A program made the translations under genes and the position numbers. This document shows, piece after piece, positions 37,301 to 48,022 of a stretch of DNA of 64,000 bases. Within the stretch, counting starts at the first letter, position 1. Each line of letters begins with the position of its first letter. Below the pieces are notes generated by a model. The model had not been told where the DNA came from, ran no database searches, and saw only the letters and a program-made list of their open reading frames with translations. The stretch spans positions 50,354,284-50,418,283 of the forward strand of contig OX422213.1 of NCBI GenBank assembly GCA_949130495.1, read 5' to 3'. Source of the stretch: Sambucus nigra. Lineage: Eukaryota > Streptophyta > Magnoliopsida > Dipsacales > Adoxaceae.

Positions 37301-37735
37301 CATTATCTTCCCTATCAGAATCCTTATTGTCTTCCACCACATGAACTCCGTCAGCATCATTTATTAGATCATCTCACTTATTATCCTATACAGCATCCTC
37401 ATGTAATTCCACTGGTATCTTACTTGACAATTGTACGAGAGGTTTTTTGCGGACAAAAGGATAATTATTTCCTTGTGAATAATCAGCATTGGTTAATTGT
37501 CTTGCATACTGCATTTAAGAATATGTTATTCCACTATTTTCCCCTCAAATAATTTATTATTTCTTCAATTTTCATAAGGACATACGAACTTTTCACTATT
37601 GAGATAACTTTTTATGAATTTTACAAACTCGTTAGCACCTATACAGTGCACATACCCAAGCCTATTTGTCTCGTCCATCCATTCTTTGTATAGAGGATAC
37701 CGTATAATAACTTATAGGATTCGTTACCTATCATA
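34340..37735 (-). pseudogene. TNP2-like CACTA transposase (Transposase_21 family), decayed
   Basis: In order on the minus strand: a transposase-associated domain (YPLYKEWMDETNRLGYVHC, GANEFVKFIKSYL, KFVCPYEN; 37700-37555); an acidic linker; PLYPNCDKYHTTLYAMV and FLGLKRHI (37340-37110); WEIHDFTAYGTLSGC with GCPIYGEEI (36422-36135), the core transposase block; VLDTMHADKNIIKHL; CHTWFKNCKSHDCHMIMQL; a C-terminal stretch with VVAKASLAEATCVLE; and TYYGVIQNIFELDY with VVFYCDRVRV (34574-34344), like the DUF4216 region. This is the complete order of the family, so it is an old full-length gene with stops and frameshifts. It would have cut at the CACTA ends. Introns cannot be separated from decay. Confidence 0.8.
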
Positions 37736-38550
37736 TGTAAAAAAAATGGGGTAGTTAAATCATTAGTTAAATCAGACACAATCACAACTCGATAAGCACA
37801 GATAACCAACAACCCAACAAAATTATTAACAGCCTAAATAACATTTTAATTCATGACAATCAAATAATAACCTGAGAAAAACCCAACAAAAACCTCGAAA
37901 TAACCCAACAACAAGTATGGTTTAATAATAATAAATAGGTTAAGTCCTAACAAGTATGGGTTAGTAATAATATGTTTCGTGAGACCCATGACACTATTAT
38001 GTGGTTACCCTAAGTGGCATATATAAATATATTGATATACCAAATTGGCTTTAATTCTTTTGTATAACCTAATCAAACCAAACTATCAAAACCTAGGTTC
38101 ATTTGAAGAATGGTAAAAAAAATCCAAGAATGTCTATTATATTTATGCCATTTTCACCAAAAATCCCAAAATCCTTCACATTTTTAAATAAATCCACAAA
38201 TTATAAGTTTGACCTAAATGATTACATTTACAAGAGTCAAATACATTAAACTAAAGGCCAAAAAAATATATAAGTCAAATATTGACATTGTAATGAAGAA
38301 TGGTTTGAATGTTCAAACCTAGTTTTTGCACAAATTATTTTCAAGCAATATCAAGGTCATACATCTATATACAACTAGTTTACAAAAACAAATACACTAT
38401 AATGAAGCCCAAACAAATATCAAAGTCAATTATTTATATTTTAATGAAGAATGGTTTAAATATTCAAACCTAGTTTTTGCACAAATTGTATCCAATCAAT
38501 ATGAAGGCCATACATATATATGCAACTAGTTTACAACCCATAATGAATAA

Positions 38551-38551
<1 letters not shown>

Positions 38552-38598
<47 letters not shown>
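38552..38598. repeat. AC/AT microsatellite in the CACTA element
   Basis: (AC)n from 38552 to about 38589 followed by (AT)n to 38598. Confidence 0.95.
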
Positions 38599-38714
38599 GA
38601 AGTGAGGAAAATGGATGTTTTTTACCTAGGAGAGAGAGATAGCCAGGTTAAAGAGAGAAAAGAGGAAAACAATAAAATAGGGATGAGAAAAGGATTTTAT
38701 TTTAGATTACAGTG

Positions 38715-38886
38715 CAGTCAGATTTAGCATGGTCTTGTCATAGTCCTTAACTGTGACAAGGATATTTGCCATGGCCTTGCCATGGTTAAGGACTATGACA
38801 GGACTTGTCACGATTTTTGTCACTGACCATGACCGAGACAAATCCTATCCTAGAAAGTGAGGCCATTTAGGGCTTTTGGCGTAGTG
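38715..38886. repeat. Right subterminal palindromes of the CACTA element
   Basis: The same dyad family as at the left end appears here: TTGTCATAGTCCTTAACTG (38734), CCATGGTTAAGGACTATGAC (about 38780) and GTCACTGACCATGACCGAG (about 38819). Arms are imperfect but match the left-end motif in both orientations. Confidence 0.7.
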
Positions 38887-39583
38887 GTTAGAAAAAAAGA
38901 CCAAAGCACTTGCCCCGCAACCCACTCAGGAACTACTCATGGTTTAAGCATTCATGCGGTTGCAGTAGTGACCCCACGATAATGGTGGTCAAGTCCTCGG
39001 TCACGGACCTAGGTGTGGCCCAGGTCTTCCTTTTGTCGACTTATTAATCTTTAAAAGTCTCAAGTTTTTAATTCCTCAAAACCCAAAACTTAGTCAACAA
39101 GAAAATGCCAAATGACTAAAATGCTTAGCAATTTTACGCAGATACCACCCTTATCCTTTATAGAGTTTTCTAAAACACTAAGGCATAGACTGAGCCCAAA
39201 TACTAATAACTAAAGCCCAATGCATTTAATAATTTACAACTAAATCCTGTAACATTAAATTAACCAATTGAAATTCAATTTCACGTAATTTTATCAAATT
39301 ACAAATTTTCACCTCTAAACTATTTTAAAATCCAAATAAAATTCATATAATTATTTATCTAATTTATTATTAAATTCTTGTAAATATACGGGGATTACAC
39401 TTTTGAAAATGAAGAATGACTCAAACTATTCTCCTTAATGAGGATCTGACTTGGTGGCCTCTGAGTCACTTAAGAGTACGTGGATAGAAGAGCTACTCCC
39501 TCCCACGTAAGTTCCTCATATCTTTATTATATAGTTGACCGTATTCACTGTATGTGTAGTTGATTGTAGTCACGTGCGTGGAG

Positions 39584-41290
39584 TGTGACACCCCACCTAT
39601 TTTAACCATGGGTGATCTGTCCTTCATTAAAACAAATAGGAACCCCATTTGGTTCATTCTTAGCATTACTGTCGAAAACTTTTTAATTACTAATCACCTA
39701 TGTTAAATTAAGTTGATGTCAAATTTTATCTTTTATTATGACTACATGTGGAAATAAAATCAATAAATTAAACCATTCACACATAAATATAGTCTGAACA
39801 ATCACACGATAGATATAAAAATAAATAAGACTGAATAAACCATCGGTTCTCCAAGTACATAATCCAACTATAATCTGAAATAAGTAAAACTAAAATCGAA
39901 ATACAGTCTGATGCATAACTAAATAAAGTAAAACATCTGAAGGCAATAAAACCAACTGAACTGCTAAGGAAATCTCCTATTTAGAATGAATGAGCTGAAG
40001 CATCTAAAGTAATCTCCCACAAGCCTCCACACTGCTGCAGCTACATATCCCCAGATAGGATCTCTAAGCTTCGCATCCCTGTGGTTGGACACCTAAAAGG
40101 TTTGCAAATATTTTCGACATGGGTCAGAGCCCAAGTAAAACATGTTGAAAATATTTTGCAAGTATTTAAATCAGTTATTTATTACACATGTAATATCCAC
40201 GTACACTCCCTTGAGATCCTCACCTCTCAACTAATGTACACACCAAACGTATTCTACCTAGATAGTATCCCCTTCCCAACTAAATAAGATATCTGACTAC
40301 TTTTGATAAGTCTAGTTATCTTGTATATCCCCATACGACACGATACTACGATCTCAATTATAAATTATTTATTCCCATTTTACCATTGAGTCAATTATTT
40401 AAGTTTCACTAGTTAAAGTATTTTAGATATACATTATATATAAATTCTACTATCTCACATAGGTAGATATATCATATCGGTATATATTCATCGCACATAT
40501 AATATATACATAACTATAGCATCCCTGAAATGTTCCCTCGTGATGCTGGCATACTCTACTATCAAGTCCATGTACCCTCTCATACTCAATCAAGGACTAT
40601 TGGTTCGGTATGTCTCCTCAAACCCAAAATCAATCAACACAACAATCGAGGCGAATGTGGTTCTAAGCCTTTTGGATATGCGCATACCTAATGTACCAAA
40701 ATGACCTGCCAGTACCACTAATACACGACACGTAGAGTGGGTATGTTCCACTATACCTCACTAGAATCGTCAAGGTGGGATCACCCTATGCCGCGGAAAC
40801 CTCCTGATAGGACGCAGCGTAGGTATGTTCACACACATAATCAAATCATATCTATAGATATTCACACATCCTATTTACATATTTTATTCAGTAGCTATTG
40901 CACAAAACCTAATTTCATCAATTCGTACATAGTATATATCCCTCGCATATTCGACGTACCATTAATTTCAATTAAAATTCCAATTCATATAATTTTTAGT
41001 ATCGCTCACTACTCTAAGGGTCCTATTTACCCATTATATAATACATAGATATTCCCATCATATACTATTGGTCGTAAACATAGGTTCACTCCTCACTCCG
41101 TGACCCATCTCAAATTTCATTCATTCATCAATTAGGATATTTTCTCAATTATCCCAATACTTAACTCATCTCAATTTATGTAAATTTAACCTTCACTTTA
41201 GGACTACTGTCATTTTTATATTCCCCTCTATAGTTTAAAAATAACATAAAAGTCCCCTCACGAATTATCCCTAACGTTAAGGCTTAAAAA
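39584..41290 (-). repeat. Truncated inverted copy of the 2.9-kb gypsy-type LTR
   Basis: It starts on the + strand with TGTGACACCCC, the complement of the end of the LTR at 23601-26508. Inside, TACTGTCGAAAACTTTT and CATCCCTGTGGTTGGACACC are complements of sequences at 26410 and 25990. Homology fades by about 41290, where Tat RNase H coding begins, so ~1.2 kb of this LTR are missing. It is either a truncated element end or a recombination junction. ORFs at 40081-41048 are chance. Confidence 0.75.
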
Positions 41291-41299
41291 GTGAGTTAT

Positions 41300-41840
41300 C
41301 TTCTAAGGAAGTCTACTTGGCTAATTTCTCTTTGGTCATACCCTGTTCGGTGACCTTTTCTTCATAAGTGAATTCTATTATGAACTTTACGATCGCCTAG
41401 CCTTTCAGCACTGTAATGGGCTTATAGTGTACATCATATTCTATAAGTTCTATCACCTAAGCCATCAATCTTCCTGACTTCTTTGGCTTATAGATGGCCT
41501 GGTGCAAGGGTAGTTCTGTATAAACCACAATAGTATGTGATTGGAAATATGATTTCATTCTTCGGGAAGCTTCAATGGGGGGCCAAAGCTAATTTCTCTA
41601 GGTGTGGGTACCAGATTTCTGCTTCTCAAAAGGCCTTGCTGGTGTAGTAAACTGGTTTCTGGACCCCATTTTCTAGTCGAAGAGGTCAAACTAACCGCGA
41701 CCTTATAAATTGCTAGGTACAAGTATAATTTTTCTCCTGTGAGTGATTGGGAGATCAATGATGGAGATCCCAAGTACCTCTTCAATTCTAGGAAATCATT
41801 CCACATTCTTCATTCCACTCAAAAGTTTTCCTTAGCAATT
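41300..41840 (-). pseudogene. RNase H domain and RT-RNase H joint (Tat element)
   Basis: FLELKRYLGSPSLISQSLTGEKLYLYLAI (41806 on) is the RT-RNase H joint of Tat elements; the following stretch gives GRLMA and VIELIEYDVHYKPITVLKG, then AIVKFIIEFT, matching GRL..W...L.EYDI.F.P....KGQALADFL. In the family it degrades RNA in RNA:DNA hybrids. Acidic residues of the active site are partly lost and several stops are present. The 5' end joins RT without a gap; the 3' end is cut near 41290. Confidence 0.8.
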
Positions 41841-43000
41841 TGAAAAGGTTAAGCATTTGTCCATAGCTCAGGAGACAAACCTATTAAAGGAAGTCGCTCT
41901 TCTTGTCAGCTTTGTACATCTTTCTTGCATGAGGGAGACTGCATGTCAATATGTGCCTTAATCTTATCTGGATTGGCTTCAATTCTTCTATGATTTACTA
42001 TGAACCCTAAGAAAATTTCTTCTTGTATGCCAAACACACATTTAATCGAATTGTGTTTCATCTAGTGTTTCTCTAACTAATCAAATGTTTGATCTAGATC
42101 CTTAATATAGTCGGCTACTTTCTTTCCTTAGTAAGCATGTCGTCTACGTACACTTCCATGTTCTTGCCAATTTGTTCTTCGAGAACCTTACTCATGAGAT
42201 TCCGTTATGTTGTTCCATAATTTTTTAGCCCAAAGGGCATGACGTTATAGCGGTAGCCACCTCTCCTAGTGATGAGTGAGTTATTCTCCTTGTCTTCTTA
42301 CTTCATCGTGATTTTGGTTTACCCTGAATAGGCATCCATGAAGCTGAGTAGTTCATGTCCGGCTGTAACGTCTACCAATTATTCTATTCTAGGCAGAGGG
42401 AAGTGGTCCTTTGGACAGGCCTTGTTGAGATTCATAAAATTTACACACATACGCCACTTATCACTTTTCTTTCTCACTATCACCACATTGGTTAACCAGT
42501 TGGGGTCTCTAACTTCTTCAATGAACTTTACTTTTTGGAACTTATCAACCTCTTCTTGGATAGCCATATTTTTTTGTGACTAAACAGACACCACTTTTGT
42601 TTGACTGGATGGGTATCCTTGGCGATATTTAGTTCATGGCATAGAATTTTTGGGTCAATTATTGGCATGTATTCATAACACCAAGCGAATACATCCTCCT
42701 ACTCTTTAAACAATTCCATTAAATCCTATTTGAGGGATGGTTCCAGAGATGAACCAATATGCATATTTATTTTTGGGTGATCGTCATTTAAGATAATCAT
42801 TTTTGTAGCTTTCACAATCTATCCTTTAACTAAATCAGCTTCTTTATGGGGATCTAGGGTCTCAATATGGTAGGTAGTAGTGAGTTTCTTTACGTATTCC
42901 TGGTCGACTGAACTATAGTAGCATTCCCTAACTTCAATTTGAGTTCCTGTAACAATGTTGGCCCCATAATGAGGGGGAACTTTAGACATTCATGGACAGT
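41841..43000 (-). pseudogene. Reverse transcriptase (Tat element)
   Basis: Recognisable blocks: EDVFAWCYEYMP and IIDPKILCHELNI (about 42700), IQEEVDKFQKVKFIEEVRDP, NWLTNVVIVRKKSDKWRMC, VNFMNLNKACPKDHFPLPRI (42567-42379), and the catalytic box MEVYVDDMLTKE with YVDDM at 42152-42138. Spacing between blocks is that of the family, so little is missing, although stops and frame changes occur. In autonomous relatives this makes the cDNA. Confidence 0.85.
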
Positions 43001-43049
43001 GGATGGTACTGCTTCAAACATTTTTAGACCAACCCAGTCAAGGATCATG

Positions 43050-43600
43050 TTGTAAGCTAATTGGACGCTTCTAATAGGATGAAGAAACGAATCCTTTTAG
43101 TTTTGCTAGTGGGCCAAGTGACTATAAGAACTTCTAGTTTGATAGTTCCCAAGGGGAATACTTTTTCTCCTGAGAATCTGATTAAAGGCTTGTGGTAAGG
43201 TTCCAATATTCTACCATGTAATCCCAAACTATGGAGACAAATATAGAATATGATATTGGTTAAACTGCCATTGTCCCCCAGGATTCTAGCTATCATTGCT
43301 CCATTCACTCCTATAGTGACAACCAAATGATCATCATGGTGATAGAGAACCATGTACAAATCATTCTTAGAGAAATTGATTACCTATTTTTCTTTGTTTA
43401 CTTTCCTTAGTTGACCATCAGCAATATTATATAAGTTTATCTGCTGGATATAGGAACATGCTTTAATTTCGTTTAAATATGCTTTCCTTTCAGCTATTTC
43501 ATCACCACCACCAACATCTCCTCCTGCAATAAAATGACAACCAAAAGATATAATTTCTACCTCATTTTTAAGCTCTCGAGGTTTTTTATAAGACCTAGGT
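43050..43600 (-). pseudogene. Aspartic protease and linker (Tat element)
   Basis: HHDDHLVVTIGVNGAMIARIL, then DNGSLTNIIFY (Asp-Asn-Gly at 43275-43267, where the family has VDNGSSADIL) and RFSGEKVFPLGTIKLEVLI match Tat proteases. The open frame is 100 aa (43359-43057). Upstream, IAGGDVGGGDEIAERKAYL corresponds to the glycine-rich gag-pro linker (INTIAGG...GG). The residue before the catalytic Asp is Gly instead of Val. The end of the frame is shifted, so it is probably inactive. Confidence 0.8.
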
Positions 43601-43996
43601 TATCTTTTGAGTCTTTATCTTGACCTCTCTTCTTGTCATCTATCCCTTTACAAGGAGATTCTGATTACCTCTTAGAATCTCGTTCTTCTGACATGTCAAT
43701 TAACTTAGACATCTTTCCACGTCAGATCAGATTCTCATTCTCATTTTTAAAGAAATATATTTGTCAGTTGTGCCCATGGTACTATGAAGAAAAACCTACT
43801 AACCAAGTAGAGTTTTTAGAAACCCACTAAACAAGTGGAGTATGTATTACACAAAATATATCTCAACATGGTATTTATCTTGATCTAAGGCATATACCTT
43901 TTAAAGATCAAGAACAAACTATTAATGAGTGGGCACAATCCATGTCTATACTCATCCCCACCTGAAATAACATATAATAGGAGGTCTTAGGTACCA

Positions 43997-44566
43997 ATGG
44001 AATCTCGAAAAGATGAACAAAGTAGTAATAATATTAATCTACAATGTTTAGCACCATGGTTACAAAAAGATGAGTCTATGTATAATCATAGTTTACATAT
44101 AGATAAAAAATCTGAAAATAATATTAGTAAAATTAGTACTGCGTTAAATAGTTTAACTTATATAGTTTTTAGTTGGGTCAAACGAACTGAAAGACATCAG
44201 GTCGTTAATCAAAATTATGTAGAGAAAAAATTAGATTGTATTGAATTCAACTTAAACAAAGTTGATCAAAAAATTAGTCAACTCGAAACGGTTACAAATT
44301 TAGACATCTTATCTAAACTAGAATTATGTAACATTTGTCAATTTGAAGAATTTGTTGAACTATATAAAAAATATTATTTCAATCTAAAACATTCAGAGAC
44401 CAAACACTGGATGGACCAATTCTTTCATAAACTCCCAAACCCATGGGATGAAATAGCCTTAAAATCTTATCCTGACTGGTTAAAAACTATCGGGAAGGAC
44501 GAGAAAGATGACAATCTTGGTTTTCGCATTAATTGGGTATTAAGAAAAATATCCTGGCTTCTATGA
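43997..44566 (+). CDS. 189-aa open frame, weakly coat-protein-like, in virus-like island
   Basis: This is one of the longest uninterrupted ORFs in the window and it starts at a plausible ATG. The N-terminal third is polar (Asn, Ser, Lys); the middle (about residues 70-110) is coiled-coil-like with Leu/Ile at heptad positions; the C-terminal third contains a conserved-looking FFHKLPNPW block and an Asn-Leu-Gly-Phe-Arg-Ile segment that recall capsid regions of pararetroviruses or Gag proteins. No zinc knuckle follows and the frame ends at a stop. I cannot assign it firmly. Codon quality and length suggest it is younger, or was longer under selection, than its neighbours. Confidence 0.4.
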   Translation: MESRKDEQSSNNINLQCLAPWLQKDESMYNHSLHIDKKSENNISKISTALNSLTYIVFSWVKRTERHQVVNQNYVEKKLDCIEFNLNKVDQKISQLETVTNLDILSKLELCNICQFEEFVELYKKYYFNLKHSETKHWMDQFFHKLPNPWDEIALKSYPDWLKTIGKDEKDDNLGFRINWVLRKISWLL

Positions 44567-44672
44567 CAACTGGAATCAGTTGTAATATTTCTCTTACTCT
44601 TTTGTACTCTCTTCTCTTCTCCACATATAATATTAGTCCGATCATTTTCGACATTTCTGACTTGTGTAATTG

Positions 44673-44685
44673 TGGTATCAGAGCC
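44673..44685 (+). other. tRNA-Met primer-site-like sequence
   Basis: TGGTATCAGAGCC matches the standard initiator tRNA-Met site at all 12 core positions and lies 106 bp after the stop of the 189-aa frame. No LTR end is evident just upstream, which favours a pararetrovirus over an LTR element, but not decisively. Confidence 0.5.
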
Positions 44686-44899
44686 TTGTGATCAAAGGTT
44701 AGCATTATAACTATGTTTATATTGTTATGCTAGTATGAATGTTAAAGAAAGTCCCGAAGTTATACAAAATATCTGAAGATTGTACAAACACTATTAATAA
44801 TATTTAATAGAACAACAATTGTGGCGTTTAAATTGTGCCACGCTACACTGAATACTCATAGTTTGTTGACCATCTTTTCAGAATAATACTCAGACTTAC

Positions 44900-46310
44900 T
44901 TCCCTGTTAGGAGGGGAGTTCATCTTTTCGGGCCACTTGAGGTTGCTTCTTCCTTTGATTTCCTCTAGGATATGATGCACACCTATAGTGAGAGGGGTAT
45001 ACTCGTTATACTTCTTAGGATTTTTTACCTTTTTATCCTTTTGATCTTTCTTGTCAGAGCTTTTATGATTGTCGGCTTTAGCACTTGGGACTTTTTTGGA
45101 AGCCATAGCCTCCTCGGTGTTCATAATTTTTCTAGCTTTAGCTTAACTCAATCATGGTTCTAGAGTTATCCTTGGCTAGAGCATAATATAACTTTTCAAG
45201 GAGTAAACCACTCATTAGAGAAGTGATAGCCTCCTTTTATTCATAATCCACCATCTCCAGTTTTTCATTGTTAAAATGAGTTATGTACTCGCGAGTGGTT
45301 TCCCCTAGCCGCTGAAGAACACTTAGTAAATGGACGAGCCTCATAATGGGTTTGGCTTCAAAGAAGAAGTTACTGATGAACAACATGACGATTTGTTAAA
45401 AGCTAGAGATTTATCCTCGGGGAAAATTATTATACCAAATTTGTGCAGATCCAATGTTGGTGCTTGAGAATTCTCGATAACACATCTCATCTGGGACTGA
45501 AAAAATATCGGTTTTTGCTTGATACTATTCTATAAGAAGAAAGAGGTTGATTTTACAGTCATATTTGGGATTAACCACAGGTGGTTTGATTTAGCAGGCA
45601 TGGGGAAATCCACTATAGCTAGGACAAAGGGTGATCCCTTTACAAAAATCCTTTGCAATGGATTTTTAGATTTGTCTATCTCACTCAGATGATCTTCCAA
45701 ATGCTATATTGAAACCTTCCAATGGTGGTCTTCTCGATTAGTTTTAATAGAGGCATCTATATAAGCTTTGTCGTGCATTTGTGTTGAGCTCTCTTCCTGT
45801 GAAGTTTACTCGGCTCGCGTGGATCCTTGTATGTCAGATTTAGATTTAATAGAACCTTTTTAGCGACCCCGTAATCTGGATAGTTCCTATGATTATGATC
45901 CCTATTCTCTCGGGGCTCTAGCCAATCGAAAGTAGAGGTTTTACTCAACCTTTCTAGGATGCTCGACCGTTTTTGAGAAACGGGTCATCCATCATAGTAG
46001 TCAGTAGATTCTACGAAGGAGGTTACAGTAGGGAGATAAGACTGGTTTGGTGAACATCTGGAATACCTGGATCTTCTTCTCTCATTTTTAGGAGGTGGAG
46101 GTAAAATTTCCCTCCTGAAAGATAGGGCAGTGATGGGCTTAGCCTTGAGCATTTGAGTAAGTTTCATTAGAGTTTCTCGTATTTCTTCTTACCCTTTAGC
46201 AATATTAAGAATAATCTCTTTGAGATTTCCTATGCCAGTATGGGGAGAAGGATTGAAGTCGTTGCCTCTAGCGAGATTACCTCTTAGAACGTCAATAGCA
46301 TCTTAAGAGC
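44900..46310 (-). pseudogene. Tat-type gag
   Basis: Starting near 46300 (DVLRGNLARG, then EEIRETLMKLTQMLKAKP) the minus strand gives a Ser/Arg-rich N-terminus. After frame shifts it gives THFNNEKLEMVDYE, EAITSLMSGLL and EKLYYALAKDNSRTMIEL, the end of the Retrotrans_gag domain. A Lys/Asp-rich linker (SSDKKDQKDKKVKNPKKY) follows, then YTPLTIGVHHILEEIKGR and LKWPEKMNSPPNR (about 44920), the block before the zinc finger in Tat Gag. The zinc finger itself is missing, replaced by the virus-like island. Confidence 0.8.
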
Positions 46311-46365
46311 ATGAAGAATAAATTTTGAGAGAAAATCGATGGGAAGCAATAATGGCTTGTCGATA

Positions 46366-46383
46366 TTCCCACAGATGGCACCA
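46366..46383 (-). other. Primer binding site of the Tat element
   Basis: TGGTGCCATCTGTGGGAA on the minus strand lies six bases after the LTR end GACATCA. It matches the TGGCGCCGTCTGTGGGAA-type site of RIRE2/Retand-like elements with two differences. Confidence 0.8.
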
Positions 46384-46389
46384 ATCTAT

Positions 46390-46928
46390 TGATGTCTAAA
46401 TTTGGGTGATATATTTGAGGTTTTATCTTAGCTTAGGTAACCCAAAATTATAATCACAGATAAAGGAAATAGAGAAAGTAGAAAGAGACACAAGATTTTT
46501 ACGTGGTTTATCTCAAGAATAGAGCCTACATCCACAGGGTAATGCCACTAAAGGTTTAGGGTTTGTTCCCGTATCTTATCTATAGTTTCCATGGTTTTAA
46601 ACATTGGTCCCCCTTAGTTGTAGGTAGTAGTGTATTTATACTAAGCAGAAGCTCAAGAGGTGGAATGCCTTTATAACTTAGGTATTTACACCTTTACACG
46701 ATAATATGTAGATGGACATCATTTACATGCATGTGCATGGTGACTGTTGATTATTCCATGTGTCTTCAGCTCACTGATGTTTCACCTTCTTGGTTGTGAT
46801 CAGCTGGGCTACCGACCAGAGGCTGTTGAGGCCTACTGGGCTTAACCATTGTAGAAAGTCCAATGGAAATGTAAACATATATCTCTAGCCCATTGGTCCA
46901 TGTAGCATAATAAATTTAGGCTATAACA
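46390..46928 (-). repeat. 5' LTR of the Tat element (539 bp)
   Basis: On the minus strand it starts TGTTATAGCC and ends TAGACATCA (TG...CA), directly before the primer site. Short LTRs are usual for this lineage. The second LTR is not in the window. Confidence 0.75.
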
Positions 46929-48022
46929 ATGCTATTGGCTTGTATAATCATCAATATTCTAGGCTTGTGTACATTTTGCTTGTTTCTTCATACAGTTCAC
47001 TTTATCTTGTCTCAGGAGGCTAAATCTTAGTTTGATAAAGTTTTGCGATTAAATATACCTTGAACATATTTGAGTGTTTGGGTCACAATTCATCTGTATT
47101 TAGTTCACATCCATTCATTCCATTCAACATGTTTAGACACATCGATACTATGTTAGTCTATAAAGCCTATGTGTTTTCTGTCGAGTTTTTGTGGTTGTTT
47201 ATACCTATATAAATGCGTCGGTATTTCATTCCTATAATTTGCATAGTTTATATATGGTATCGTTTGGCTTGAGTCTTTTATGTTTGCATTTTGTTCATGT
47301 TTGCATTTTGTTCATGTTTGCCATATGCATTATTTTTTTTTATCTTATTTCGCATGTTCTATGATCATTGTAGTATAACTTGATAGGTGCATTGGAATTC
47401 CATACTTCGAATTGGTATTTTCAAATTGATATCATAATTCATTACTTATTCATATTGGTATCTTTTTGCATCAATATTAGTATTGTTTGATAATTGTGTG
47501 GATTATTAGTGCTTGAGTTGGCATGTTGTCCGCTTTCTACACATTACACCATCGCATGACTTTATTTCTTCCTCCCTATTTCAAATTGGTATCTCATATT
47601 CACATATTTATGGGGAGATTTGATTTTTAGGGGAGTAATAGTTTTATGCTTTCTTACTTTGTCAATTCCTGAACAAAAAAGGGGAGAAATGATATCATTC
47701 CTTTCATGCTTAGGATATCTTTATCTTAGGGGGAGATGTCTAACCTTGGTTGAGAGTGTTTTAGACATTATTAGAAATTTATTCTTATGCGGATTTATAC
47801 TTGTTATATTCTCTTTGCGTTTGAAGGTGTGTTTAAGTGTGCAAATTTAAAGGTTTACATCACACGATAAAGTTTTCAAGCAAAGCAAAGCTACTAAGCG
47901 TATGTGTCTGTTAAGCGTCTGTACTTTTTGCTTTGGGGGTTAGGATTGAGTCTTTTAGAGAGCTTGACGACCCACAGAATTTTTATTTTGGTTTTGTCTC
48001 GAAATGGCCAAAGGGGGAGATT
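46929..48022 (+). other. 3' UTR of copia-type element E with three polypurine tracts
   Basis: About 1.1 kb of T-rich noncoding sequence leads to the LTR at 48023. Purine tracts lie at 47674-47689 (AAAAAAGGGGAGAAAT), 47727-47737 (TAGGGGGAGAT) and 48009-48020 (CAAAGGGGGAGA). A 24-bp unit around TTTGCATTTTGTTCATG is duplicated near 47285-47320. The 76-aa ORF at 47620 spans two tracts and is probably not a gene. Gag and pol of E are missing; the left end meets the Tat LTR. Confidence 0.6.

Larger units (their letters stand above)
31518..38886 (-). mobile_element. CACTA (En/Spm-type) DNA transposon, 7.4 kb, complete ends
   Basis: The left end is CACTACAAAAAATAGGC and the right end, read inward, is CACTACGCCAAAAGCCC. 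Both are flanked by GTT (31515-31517 and 38887-38889), the perfect 3-bp duplication expected for CACTA elements. Subterminal palindromes sit inside both ends. Two decayed genes on the minus strand match the usual pair: TNP2-like transposase (37735-34340) and a Transposase_24-like second gene (33010-32100). Stops make it non-autonomous now, but the intact ends mean it could still be recognised if a partner transposase exists (inference). Confidence 0.9.
29251..39399 (-). repeat. Minus-strand gypsy-type LTR (~2.8 kb) split by a CACTA transposon
   Basis: The right end (39399) reads TGTAATCCCCGTATATTT on the minus strand, a gypsy-type LTR start. The left end near 29251 (TATAATAACCTG) looks like its eroded partner terminus. 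The CACTA element at 31518-38886 splits it; without that and one GTT the two parts total about 2.77 kb. No perfect 5-bp duplication was found outside (ATTTC and CTTTT), so the outer borders are tentative. ORFs at 29522-30605 look like chance. Confidence 0.45.
43630..44880 (+). mobile_element. Possible endogenous pararetrovirus (Caulimoviridae-like) fragment
   Basis: A plus-strand island of different character lies between gag and protease of the minus-strand Tat element. It contains a short open frame (43633-43830), a 189-aa open frame (43997-44566), a TATA-like ACATATAATA (about 44623) and TGGTATCAGAGCC (44673-44685), a tRNA-Met primer site in the spacing expected of a plant pararetrovirus intergenic region. 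A retroelement leader is the alternative. It is broken: upstream frames have stops and no RT or movement domain is present. Borders are approximate and were set where Tat homology ends. Confidence 0.4.
41291..46928 (-). mobile_element. Tat-lineage (RIRE2/Retand-like) gypsy element, 3' truncated
   Basis: Minus-strand order: 5' LTR (46928-46390), primer site (46383-46366), gag (46310-44900), protease (43600-43050), reverse transcriptase (43000-41850), RNase H (41840-41300). Integrase, 3' UTR and 3' LTR are absent: the element ends at the junction with the inverted LTR. A plus-strand virus-like fragment lies between gag and protease. The right flank ATGCT has no partner to test because the left end is lost. 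Confidence 0.85.

Noticed and set aside
40737..41048. 103-aa ORF
   Set aside because: Lies inside the inverted LTR copy and is not open in the other copy at 23601-26508.
44673..44685. Possible tRNA-related gene signal (TGGTATCAGAGCC)
   Set aside because: It is complementary to the 3' end of initiator tRNA-Met, as are the sites at 766, 52351 and 60570; no tRNA cloverleaf surrounds it.
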